Origin: an uncultured Prevotellaceae bacterium | GTDB lineage: Bacteria > Bacteroidota > Bacteroidia > Bacteroidales > Bacteroidaceae | DNA: 44,578 nucleotides | Assembly: GCA_902775075.1 (NCBI GenBank) | Contig: CACYKX010000008.1 | Location: 1-44,578, forward strand | Direction of reading: 5' to 3' | In this document: piece by piece, positions 1 through 6,900 of the stretch | How the letters are laid out: the number at the start of each line of letters is the position of its first letter | Position numbering within the stretch: position 1 is the stretch's first letter | Translations under genes and position numbers: made by a program | Notes under the pieces: generated by a model | The model's input: only the letters and a program-made list of their open reading frames with translations | Database searches by the model: none | Told to the model about the DNA's origin: nothing

Positions 1-91
1 TGTCTTGCTTAGCCTGATATGATGCCAAGTTTATCAAGAAATCATGGAGTTTTCAAAATCACTGTGTTTTCCCATTGTTTTCCCGAAAAGA

Positions 92-130
92 AAAATCAGC
101 AACTTGAATTTCTCCTAAGTTGCTGATTTT
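92..130 (-). terminator. Rho-independent terminator of tRNA-Met
   Basis: A perfect 14-bp inverted repeat pairs 92-105 with 117-130 around an 11-nt loop. Read on the minus strand it starts 5 nt beyond the tRNA 3' end and finishes in a run of T, the form of an intrinsic terminator. Bases 1-91 hold nothing I can identify. Confidence 0.8.
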
Positions 131-135
131 CAATG

Positions 136-209
136 TGGACCAGCCAGGGCTTGAACCTGGGACCTCCAGATTATGAGTCTGTTGCTCTAACCAACTGAGC
201 TACAAGTCC
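136..209 (-). tRNA. tRNA-Met (anticodon CAT)
   Basis: A cloverleaf can be drawn on the minus strand. It has the acceptor 5' GGACTTG, a D-arm with AGCTCAGTTGGTTAGAGC, an anticodon loop CTCATAA, and a T-arm CCAGG-TTCAAGC-CCTGG, giving 74 nt. The acceptor contains one T-T mismatch, and CCA is not encoded. A CAT anticodon could also mark the lysidine-modified isoleucine tRNA, so elongator methionine is likely but not certain. A promoter lies just upstream and a terminator just downstream, so it is a single-gene unit. Confidence 0.88.
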
Positions 210-233
210 GTTGAAATCTTGAAATTTCGACTG

Positions 234-265
234 CAAAGATATATAATTTTAGGGGAATAACCAAA
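234..265 (-). promoter_or_regulatory. Promoter of tRNA-Met
   Basis: On the minus strand there is TTTG (262-265), a 20-bp spacer and TATCTTTG (234-241), an exact match to the Bacteroidota -33/-7 promoter. It lies 24 bp upstream of the tRNA. The rest of 266-400 shows no gene or clear structure. Confidence 0.75.
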
Positions 266-403
266 TCTTTTCGTAAAAAAGTTGGAATGAAGTGCTATCG
301 TTTCGGTTTTCTGAGGTTGTTGGTGGGCGTCCTCTCGTAAGGGAGAACGGCGTAAATTAGGTTAAAATATATTGATGGAAAAACGCATACACGGATTTTT
401 TAG

Positions 404-411
404 TAACTTTG
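404..411 (+). promoter_or_regulatory. -7 element of the calcium ATPase operon
   Basis: TAACTTTG matches the Bacteroidota -7 box, but I see no TTTG at the expected upstream distance, so the -33 element is weak. The box contains the TTG at 409-411 that would otherwise serve as an in-frame start codon. This argues for initiation at the ATG at 433. Confidence 0.5.
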
Positions 412-432
412 CATAAAATATACTTTCGTGAA

Positions 433-3021
433 ATGGACTTAAAGAATACATCGGAAAATTTTTATATCCAGGGATTAAACGATGCTCAGGTGGCAGAAAG
501 CAGAAAGGCGCATGGCCAGAATGTGCTTACTCCGCCTAAAAGAACTTCTTTATGGATGTTGTATCTTGAGAAGTATCGTGACCCAATCATCCAAATATTA
601 CTCGTGGCTGCTGCAATCTCGCTGGTGCTAGCCTTTCTTAATAAGGATTTCGTGGAGACGATAGGTATCTTCGCCGCTATCATCCTTGCCACCACCGTGG
701 GCTTCTATTTTGAGCGAGACGCTGCTAAAAAGTTTGGTGTGCTCACAGCTCTTGGAGAGGAACAACCTGTTAAGGTGCGCCGAAATGGTAGGGTGATGGA
801 GATTCCGCGCCGTGATGTTGTGGTAGGCGATATCATCCTCGTAGAGGTGGGCGACGAGATTCCTGCTGATGGTAAACTGTTCTTTGCTACTGATCTGCAG
901 GTGAATGAGTCGCAGCTTACCGGTGAACCGATCTGTACGAAGTCGCTCGATGCAAAGGGGGAGAACACTTATCCTGATGATGTTATCTTGCGCAGTACGA
1001 TGGTGATGAATGGCCGTGGTGAGGCCGTGGTGACCGCTGTGGGCGATGATACGGAGATAGGAAAGGTGGCACGACAGGCTACAGAGAAGACAGATTCGAA
1101 GACGCCTCTCAACTTGCAACTCGATCGGTTGGCCCATGTGATATCAAAGGTAGGTACGGGTATCGCCGTGGCTGCCTTCGTGATCTTCTTGGTGCATGAT
1201 ATCGTAACTAATCCGGAGTGGGGTGGTCATAATTATCTTAGGATGACACAGATCGTACTTGACTATTTCATGATGTCTGTGACGCTCATCGTGATGGCTG
1301 TTCCCGAAGGTTTGCCGATGGCGGTGACCTTGAGCTTGGCTCTGAATATGCGCCGAATGCTGAAGTCGAACAATCTGGTGAGGAAGTTGCACGCCTGTGA
1401 AACGATGGGTGCTGTGACGGTGATATGTACTGACAAGACAGGTACGCTCACGCAAAATAAGATGCAGGTGGGAGAGGTCTTTATGGTGGATGGCGCTGAT
1501 AAAGAACTGTTGGCACAAGGCATTGCTGTGAACTCTACCGCTGAATTGGATGGCGACATGGGTATCGGAAACCCTACCGAGGTGGCGCTGTTGCTCTGGA
1601 TGAAGCGTAATGATATGGATTATCGCTCGATGCGTTCGGATGCTGAGATTATCGCTCAGGTGCCTTTCTCTACGGAGAAGAAATATATGGAAACCACAGT
1701 CAGGGAGGGCGAGAATAGGATGAGATTCATCAAGGGTGCACCAGAGATCGTGATGGCGAAATGCAAAATCGAGGAAGAGGAATATGCGTGTGTTGCTCAG
1801 CAGTTGACGAGTGCACAGAATAGGGCGATGAGAACGCTTGCCTTTGCGGTGGCGAGAGATGATGAACCGATGCATCTGCAGGCTGTCGTCGCCATTGCTG
1901 ACCCTATCCGCGAGGATGTGCCTGAGGCGGTGATGGAATGTCGTCGTGCCGGTGTACAGGTAAAGGTGGTCACGGGTGATACTGTGGCGACGGCCTTGGA
2001 AATCAGTAGACAAATTCATCTCTTCGATGATGTGGAATATGATCATAGCAGACCTTTGCTCGAACAACTGGATAGGGAATGGTATATCACAGGCCCGGAA
2101 TGGGCTGCCCTAAGTGATGATGAGGCCTATCAGCGTGCGGCGAAGATTCGTGTGATGTCGAGGGCTCGACCTACAGACAAGCAGCGCCTTGTGGCCTTGT
2201 TGCAGAAACGTGGCGAGGTGGTAGCGGTGACAGGAGATGGTACGAATGATGCTCCGGCATTGAATTATGCGCATGTGGGACTTTCGCTCGGCTCGGGTAC
2301 CTCTGTGGCCAAAGAGGCTTCAGACATGACGTTGCTCGATGATTCGTTCGGCTCTATCGTGAATGCGATCATGTGGGGTCGTTCATTGTATCGCAATATT
2401 CAGCGATTCTTGTTCTTCCAGTTGGTGGTCAATGTGGCAGCGCTATTGCTCGTGCTGGGCGGTGCTGTGTTGGGCACGGAACTGCCGCTCACGGTGACGC
2501 AGATTCTTTGGGTAAACTTGATCATGGATACTTTTGCTGCCATGGCGTTGGCTTCGTTGCCTCCTTCGAAGGAGGTGATGGCAGAGAAACCTCGTCGACG
2601 TAATGAATTCATCATCACCAATGCTTTGGGACGCGGCATCTTGTTGTGCGGAGCAGCTTTCTTCGCTGTAATGTTCTTCTTCCTGTGGTGGTGTGAGCGC
2701 AGAGGGCTGGGTGGCGTCGACGTACGCGAGCTCACATGGTTCTTTACGAGCTTTGTGATGATGCAGATGTGGAATTTGTTCAATGCCAAGTGTTTGGGCA
2801 CGAACCATTCTGCCTTTCATAGATTATGGGCCGATAAGGGCTTGTTGCTCGTGGTGGTAATTATCTTGGTGGGACAGTGGATTATCGTCACCTTGGGAGG
2901 TGAGATGATGCGCACGGTGCCATTGAGCGCAAAGGAGTGGGTGCTCATCATTGCGGCCACCTCTATGGTTCTCTGGATAGGTGAGTTGTGGAGAGGTGTA
3001 AAAAGATTGATAAGGAAATGA
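433..3021 (+). CDS. Calcium-translocating P-type ATPase, PMCA type
   Basis: This is a membrane pump of the P2B (plasma-membrane Ca2+-ATPase) type that uses ATP to move Ca2+ out of the cytoplasm. With the ATG at 433 it has 862 residues, a normal length for bacterial members. The order is as expected: an N-terminal cation-ATPase segment, paired membrane helices, an actuator domain with TGEP, the helix-4 motif VPEGLP, the phosphorylation site DKTGTLT (Asp334), the hinge TGDGTNDAP, and a C-terminal bundle of hydrophobic helices. An in-frame TTG at 409 lies inside the predicted -7 promoter box, so I reject it as the start. The stop overlaps the ribF start in an ATGA, which suggests translational coupling. 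Calcium specificity rests on family resemblance; another divalent cation is possible. Confidence 0.9.
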   Translation: MDLKNTSENFYIQGLNDAQVAESRKAHGQNVLTPPKRTSLWMLYLEKYRDPIIQILLVAAAISLVLAFLNKDFVETIGIFAAIILATTVGFYFERDAAKKFGVLTALGEEQPVKVRRNGRVMEIPRRDVVVGDIILVEVGDEIPADGKLFFATDLQVNESQLTGEPICTKSLDAKGENTYPDDVILRSTMVMNGRGEAVVTAVGDDTEIGKVARQATEKTDSKTPLNLQLDRLAHVISKVGTGIAVAAFVIFLVHDIVTNPEWGGHNYLRMTQIVLDYFMMSVTLIVMAVPEGLPMAVTLSLALNMRRMLKSNNLVRKLHACETMGAVTVICTDKTGTLTQNKMQVGEVFMVDGADKELLAQGIAVNSTAELDGDMGIGNPTEVALLLWMKRNDMDYRSMRSDAEIIAQVPFSTEKKYMETTVREGENRMRFIKGAPEIVMAKCKIEEEEYACVAQQLTSAQNRAMRTLAFAVARDDEPMHLQAVVAIADPIREDVPEAVMECRRAGVQVKVVTGDTVATALEISRQIHLFDDVEYDHSRPLLEQLDREWYITGPEWAALSDDEAYQRAAKIRVMSRARPTDKQRLVALLQKRGEVVAVTGDGTNDAPALNYAHVGLSLGSGTSVAKEASDMTLLDDSFGSIVNAIMWGRSLYRNIQRFLFFQLVVNVAALLLVLGGAVLGTELPLTVTQILWVNLIMDTFAAMALASLPPSKEVMAEKPRRRNEFIITNALGRGILLCGAAFFAVMFFFLWWCERRGLGGVDVRELTWFFTSFVMMQMWNLFNAKCLGTNHSAFHRLWADKGLLLVVVIILVGQWIIVTLGGEMMRTVPLSAKEWVLIIAATSMVLWIGELWRGVKRLIRK

Positions 3022-3956
3022 AGATAATAAGATTAGATGAGGGAACAATAGAATGTAAACCTTGTGTGGCAACGATCGGTTTCTTCGATGGCGTGCACAA
3101 AGGACATCAGTTTCTGATTAAGCATTTAGTGGAAACGGCTCGCGTTGAAGGTCGGGAGTCAACGATTATCACGTTTGAGGAGCATCCAAGAAAGGTATTG
3201 CAGAGCGACTATCAACCACGTATGCTGAGTACACTCGACGAAAAACTGCAGTTGCTCTCGAAGACGGAAGTAGACAACGTGGTGGTGTTGCATTTCGATC
3301 GTGCGATGGCTGAGATGTCGGCACATGATTTTATGAAAAATATTCTGCACGATAAACTATGTGTACAGAAACTTTTTATCGGTTATGATCATCGCTTTGG
3401 GCGTCACCGAAGTGAAGGCTTCGAAGATTATGTACGTTATGGTCAGGAGATGGGGATGGAAGTGGTGAAGAATCAGGCATTCATGCTCAATGGCATCAAC
3501 GTAAGTTCTTCGGAGGTTCGCTCATTTGTGGAAGCCGGTGAGGTGGAATTGGCGAAACGCTGTTTGGGTTACTCTTACACGATTATCGGTAAGGTGGTGA
3601 AGGGCTTCCAGGAGGGCCGCAAGATGGGGTTTCCGACGGCAAACCTCGACATCAGTGAGTTTGGTCAGATGACACCGGGGCCTGGTGTGTATGCTGTGAA
3701 GGTGAGAACGGAGAAGACCGTGGGAATGAAGGAAGGTATGATGAATATCGGTACTCGTCCGACCTTTGGCGGTGAGAAGACAACGCTGGAGGTGAATATC
3801 TTTGATTTCACGGGCGATCTCTATGGTCAATTGCTGATGGTAAGTTTTGAATATAGAATACGCGGAGAACAAAAATTTTCATCGCCGGAGGCTTTGGCTA
3901 AGCAGTTGGCGATGGATCAGGAAATAATTAAACGGAAATTTAAGGAGGAATTATAA
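3018..3956 (+). CDS. ribF: Bifunctional riboflavin kinase / FAD synthetase
   Basis: RibF phosphorylates riboflavin to FMN and then adenylates it to FAD in the cytosol. The protein has 312 residues, the usual length. The N-terminal nucleotidyltransferase half carries GFFDGVHKGH (residues 21-30), a form of the HxGH nucleotide-binding motif, and SSSEVRS further on. The C-terminal kinase half carries GFPTANLD and NIGTRPTFGG. The start is the ATG overlapping the ATPase stop; a longer in-frame reading from 2988 would sit inside the ATPase gene. The next gene begins 1 nt into the ribF stop. The three genes therefore form one transcript, although a shared function for a Ca2+ pump and flavin synthesis is not evident. 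Confidence 0.95.
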   Translation: MKIIRLDEGTIECKPCVATIGFFDGVHKGHQFLIKHLVETARVEGRESTIITFEEHPRKVLQSDYQPRMLSTLDEKLQLLSKTEVDNVVVLHFDRAMAEMSAHDFMKNILHDKLCVQKLFIGYDHRFGRHRSEGFEDYVRYGQEMGMEVVKNQAFMLNGINVSSSEVRSFVEAGEVELAKRCLGYSYTIIGKVVKGFQEGRKMGFPTANLDISEFGQMTPGPGVYAVKVRTEKTVGMKEGMMNIGTRPTFGGEKTTLEVNIFDFTGDLYGQLLMVSFEYRIRGEQKFSSPEALAKQLAMDQEIIKRKFKEEL

Positions 3957-4789
3957 TGAATAAAGGGGTTGTAAGAAATATCATAGATGTGTGCTTTTAT
4001 GCTGCTATGTTTCTCCTCATCCAGTTTGTCGTGAACATGATTGGTGTGGGGGTGATAACGCTGGTGGGTTATGTGGATTTTAATACGGCTTTCTCAGAAC
4101 TTATTGCGGGAAAGAGCGGTGCTGCTTTGGCTGTGATTAGTGTGTTCTGTAGTTTGATAACGATTACACTTTATACCAAAATGAAATGGTGCCCTGTATC
4201 GCGTGATTATCTAGCTTCTCGCCCTTGGATTATACTGGTATGGGTGGTATTCCTCTCATTGGGCTCTATTTTGCCTTCTGAGTGGCTTTATGAGCAGATG
4301 CAGATAACTATGCCGGAGGAGTATCAAGAGCTCTTTGAAGGTATCATGAAAGAGCCGTGGGGCTATGTGGCTATTGGTATGTTGGCACCGATAGCAGAGG
4401 AGATGGTGTTTAGAGGTGCTGTATTGCGCTCACTGTTTAAAGTGATGAATGAAAAGTGGCACTGGGCTGCCATTATTTGTTCTGCCGTCATCTTCGCTGT
4501 TGTGCATGGTAACATGGCTCAGGGTGTACATGCTTTCGTCATGGGCTGTTTACTAGGTTGGTTGTATTATCGTACGGGTTCTATCATACCGGGTATTGTA
4601 CTTCATTGGGTGAATAACAGTGTGGCTTATGTGTTGTTCAATCTCATGCCGGAGGCTTCTGATGGTAAATTGATAGATTTCTTCCATGGTGATGAGAAGT
4701 TGATGTTGGGTGGAATTGCTTTTTCACTATGCATTTTGATTCCGAGTATCTTTCAGTTGGCTTTGAGAATGAAGAAAGTAGAAGGTTAA
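3956..4789 (+). CDS. CPBP-family intramembrane metalloprotease
   Basis: This is a multi-pass membrane protein of the CAAX protease / bacteriocin-processing (CPBP, ABI) family, 277 residues long. Several hydrophobic helices are visible. The diagnostic motifs are EExxxR (Glu148-Glu149 to Arg153), a His at 184 in AVVHG, and HWVNN (His217, Asn220), which together form the presumed catalytic site. The start overlaps the ribF stop as TAATG, preceded by an AAGGAGGA Shine-Dalgarno-like stretch (3942-3949), uncommon in this window. Family members process prenylated or peptide substrates, or give self-immunity to peptides. The substrate here cannot be read from sequence. Confidence 0.85.
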   Translation: MNKGVVRNIIDVCFYAAMFLLIQFVVNMIGVGVITLVGYVDFNTAFSELIAGKSGAALAVISVFCSLITITLYTKMKWCPVSRDYLASRPWIILVWVVFLSLGSILPSEWLYEQMQITMPEEYQELFEGIMKEPWGYVAIGMLAPIAEEMVFRGAVLRSLFKVMNEKWHWAAIICSAVIFAVVHGNMAQGVHAFVMGCLLGWLYYRTGSIIPGIVLHWVNNSVAYVLFNLMPEASDGKLIDFFHGDEKLMLGGIAFSLCILIPSIFQLALRMKKVEG

Positions 4790-4833
4790 GATATATATCC
4801 GTCCGTTCATCGGGTACTGTAATAAAACGAATC

Positions 4834-4862
4834 GGGCTGCCAATCATCTTTGGCAGCCCTTT
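4834..4862 (+). terminator. Terminator of the calcium ATPase-ribF-CPBP operon
   Basis: A perfect 10-bp GC-rich stem (GGGCTGCCAA with TTGGCAGCCC) has a 6-nt loop and is followed by a short TTT. It sits 44 nt after the protease stop. The U-tract is short, so efficiency is uncertain. Confidence 0.75.
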
Positions 4863-4966
4863 ACGTTAGTATGTTATGAAAAATTTGAGAGAATTGAAAC
4901 TTCACAGTTTCATAATTGTTTTGTTTTACTAAACATGATTTTTATAGAGAAAGCATAGAAATTTAT

Positions 4967-5464
4967 CTACTTCAAGATAGTGGTGTTGGAGTTTACTTCA
5001 CTTGTCTCGATGCTACTGTGCTGTAGACTGTCGATACTGGAAGAGTCGCCCATGGCAACAGATTCTCCTTTTTGATGCTGTACACTATAACCTTGTGTGG
5101 TGTTGGCATCATCACCACCTGTAAAAGAAACCTGTGCTGCATTGCCGAGAGTCAAGAATATGGCTACTACAGCGGCTGCCTTGAACAGAGGCATTAGGCG
5201 CTGACGCATAGTCACTACGCGCGCCTTTACAGGTTGAGGTTCTTCGATCATTGACAAAATCTTCTGGTCGAAATCGTCACCAAGTACTTCTGCCTTCTTT
5301 TCGTTGGCCTCATAGGTAAAGAGGTCTTTGTATGGAAGAAGTTCTGCAGGAACATCTTTCTGGCTAAAGAATGTGCGAAGGATAGCTTCCTCTTCGAGTG
5401 AAGTTTCGCAATTCCAATAGCGCTCCAAAAGTTGTGTAATGTATTTATAGTCCATATTTGTCAA
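4967..5464 (-). CDS. Probable anti-sigma factor partner of the ECF sigma factor
   Basis: This protein has 165 residues, or 162 if it starts at the second Met (5455). It has no clear enzyme motif. The acidic N-terminal part (about 1-85) resembles the small cytosolic domains of Bacteroidota anti-sigma proteins, with a WNCETSLEEEAILRTFF segment. A single hydrophobic segment follows at about 91-107 (LFKAAAVVAIFLTLGNAA), then a Ser/Asp/Gln-rich tail of about 55 residues that would face the periplasm. The start overlaps the end of the sigma-factor gene by 10-20 nt, the usual arrangement of a sigma/anti-sigma pair. The function is inferred mainly from this context. The tail is short for a sensor, so another membrane protein may receive the signal. 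Confidence 0.6.
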   Translation of the reverse strand: MTNMDYKYITQLLERYWNCETSLEEEAILRTFFSQKDVPAELLPYKDLFTYEANEKKAEVLGDDFDQKILSMIEEPQPVKARVVTMRQRLMPLFKAAAVVAIFLTLGNAAQVSFTGGDDANTTQGYSVQHQKGESVAMGDSSSIDSLQHSSIETSEVNSNTTILK

Positions 5465-5951
5465 ATTCTCGAAATTGTTGTTTAATAGCCTGTCGAGCTC
5501 TGAAGATGTTCACTTTCACTTGTTCTTCAGTGATGCTCAAGGCGATTTCTTTGTAAGGCTTTCCCTCGAAATCTCGTAGCTGCATGCAACTGCGCTGCTT
5601 TTCGGGTAACCTATCTACTAATCTATGTAGGAGGTTGATACGATCTTTCTGTAGCATCTCCTCATAGGGATTGGATGAATGGTCGATCTCGTCTTGTGGC
5701 TTTTCATCAAGTGATTTTGTGTCTCTGCCGCTTTTTTTGAGATGGTCGAGACTGAGATTTCGTGTGATCGTTAGGCAATATGCTTCTATCGAGTCAATGT
5801 CGTCCCAGTGTTCTCTGTTGTTCCAGACTTTTATCAGTGTATCTTGCACGATGTCTTCCGCTTCTGCTCGGTTGAGCGTAATGCGCAGTGCTAGTCTGAA
5901 GAGTTCATTCTTCAGTGGCAACACATCGTTACGGAAACTGATATTTTTCAT
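5445..5951 (-). CDS. ECF-type RNA polymerase sigma-70 factor
   Basis: This 168-residue sigma factor has regions 2 and 4 only, the ECF layout. Region 2 (about 10-75) contains AEDIVQDTLIKVWNNR and an EAYCLTITRNLSLDHLKK segment for -10 recognition and core binding. Region 4 (about 105-160) contains LPEKQRSCMQLRDFEGKPYKEIA, a helix-turn-helix for -35 recognition. It shares a transcript with the probable anti-sigma gene that overlaps its 3' end. It is not next to a SusCD pair, so a general stress or envelope role is more likely than nutrient sensing. Upstream there is a candidate -7 box on the minus strand (6012-6019) and a 12-nt perfect palindrome CAAGATATCTTG (5991-6002) near the expected transcript start. 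Confidence 0.9.
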   Translation of the reverse strand: MKNISFRNDVLPLKNELFRLALRITLNRAEAEDIVQDTLIKVWNNREHWDDIDSIEAYCLTITRNLSLDHLKKSGRDTKSLDEKPQDEIDHSSNPYEEMLQKDRINLLHRLVDRLPEKQRSCMQLRDFEGKPYKEIALSITEEQVKVNIFRARQAIKQQFREFDKYGL

Positions 5952-6038
5952 CCTCTCTATGTTTATGACGATTAGGTTACTTGAAAGTTACAAGATATCT
6001 TGTTTTTCTCCCAAATTTAACGTTTATTTATATTTTAG

Positions 6039-6059
6039 TGATTCTTTTCTGTAGAATCA
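6039..6059 (-). terminator. Possible weak terminator after argB
   Basis: A 7-bp stem (TGATTCT with AGAATCA) and a 7-nt loop begin immediately after the argB stop codon. There is no strong T-run on the minus strand, so it may be a processing or stabilising hairpin instead. Confidence 0.35.
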
Positions 6060-6060
6060 A

Positions 6061-6837
6061 TTATTTTGAAATGATGGTGCCATGTTTTCCGTCGATAGCT
6101 GTGGCATGTGTGATAATGACTTTGTCTACCCCTTTGTCTACCGCAGCGAGGGCATTTTCGATTTTTGGTATCATCCCGCCTGCTACGGTTCCGTCGGCCA
6201 CGTATCTTTCGAAATTTGCTCGTGTGATGGTTGGGATAACGCTTTCGTCGTCATCAGGGTTGCTAAGCACGCCTTTCTTTTCGAAACTGTATATTAGTGT
6301 GACATCGAAGAATTCGGCGAGTGCTTTGGCGGTTTCTGAGGCAATGGTGTCGGCATTGGTATTCAGAATGTTGCCTTTACCATCGTGAGTGAGCGGTGCT
6401 ATCACCGGTACGATATCTTCTGCGATAAGGGTTTTGAGTTTTTCGCCGTTCACACGTTCTACATCACCTACAAAACCGAAGTCAATACCATCTTTCAGTG
6501 GTCGCTTATGACTGTGTATGATGTCTATATCGGCTCCGGTAAGGCCTAATGCGTTTACGCCATTTGCCTGTAGTTTGGCAACAACATTCTTGTTGACGAG
6601 TCCGCCATAGACCATGGTTACTACCTCGAGCATATCGGCATCGGTAATTCGTCTGCCGTTGACCATCTTACTTTCGATGCCGAGGCTTTTTGCTATTTTA
6701 GTGGCACGTCGTCCGCCTCCGTGAACTAAGATTTTCGGACCTTTGATGGAAGCGAAGTCGTGTAATAATTGTGAAAGGCGCTCATAGTCTTCTACAATAG
6801 CGCCTCCTACTTTTACAATAGTTAATCTCTCTTTCAT
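6061..6837 (-). CDS. argB: Acetylglutamate kinase (amino-acid kinase family)
   Basis: ArgB phosphorylates an N-acylated glutamate in the second step of arginine (ornithine) synthesis. The protein is 258 residues from the Met at 6837; an ATG two codons earlier (6843) is also possible. Family motifs are the N-terminal VKVGGAI phosphate loop, the LVHGGGRRAT substrate loop, a GLTGAD segment, NTNADTIA, and GGMIPKIENAL near the C-terminus. In Bacteroides relatives the arginine pathway is known to use N-succinyl rather than N-acetyl intermediates, so the true substrate may be N-succinylglutamate; the sequence does not decide this. It lies 63 nt downstream of speA with a hairpin between, and is probably co-transcribed with it. 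Confidence 0.93.
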   Translation of the reverse strand: MKERLTIVKVGGAIVEDYERLSQLLHDFASIKGPKILVHGGGRRATKIAKSLGIESKMVNGRRITDADMLEVVTMVYGGLVNKNVVAKLQANGVNALGLTGADIDIIHSHKRPLKDGIDFGFVGDVERVNGEKLKTLIAEDIVPVIAPLTHDGKGNILNTNADTIASETAKALAEFFDVTLIYSFEKKGVLSNPDDDESVIPTITRANFERYVADGTVAGGMIPKIENALAAVDKGVDKVIITHATAIDGKHGTIISK

Positions 6838-6855
6838 AAGCATATTTTATTTCAT

Positions 6856-6882
6856 CGCGTAAGGAGATGTCTCCTTAACGCG
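6856..6882 (-). other. Intercistronic hairpin between speA and argB
   Basis: CGCGTAAGGAG and CTCCTTAACGCG form an 11-bp stem with one bulged base and a 4-nt loop. It lies in the 63-nt gap between speA and argB. On the minus strand no T-run follows, so it is more like an RNA-processing or stability element than a full terminator. Confidence 0.45.
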
Positions 6883-6900
6883 TGATTGTCTGACGGGTGA

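Noticed and set aside
1..91. Sequence beyond the tRNA-Met terminator as the edge of an integrated element
   Set aside because: tRNA 3' ends are common integration sites, but no direct repeat of the tRNA end, no integrase and no coding signal is visible in these 91 bases.
1144..2067. A 307-codon open frame on the minus strand inside the calcium ATPase gene
   Set aside because: It is antisense to a gene with a clear full-length identity, has no family features, and is rich in His/Arg/Thr as expected from the shadow of a GC-biased codon pattern.
4895..4912. Small inverted repeat TGAAACT-TCAC-AGTTTCA as a terminator of the sigma/anti-sigma unit
   Set aside because: The stem is only 7 bp, AT-rich and lacks a T-run on the minus strand, so it is too weak to call.
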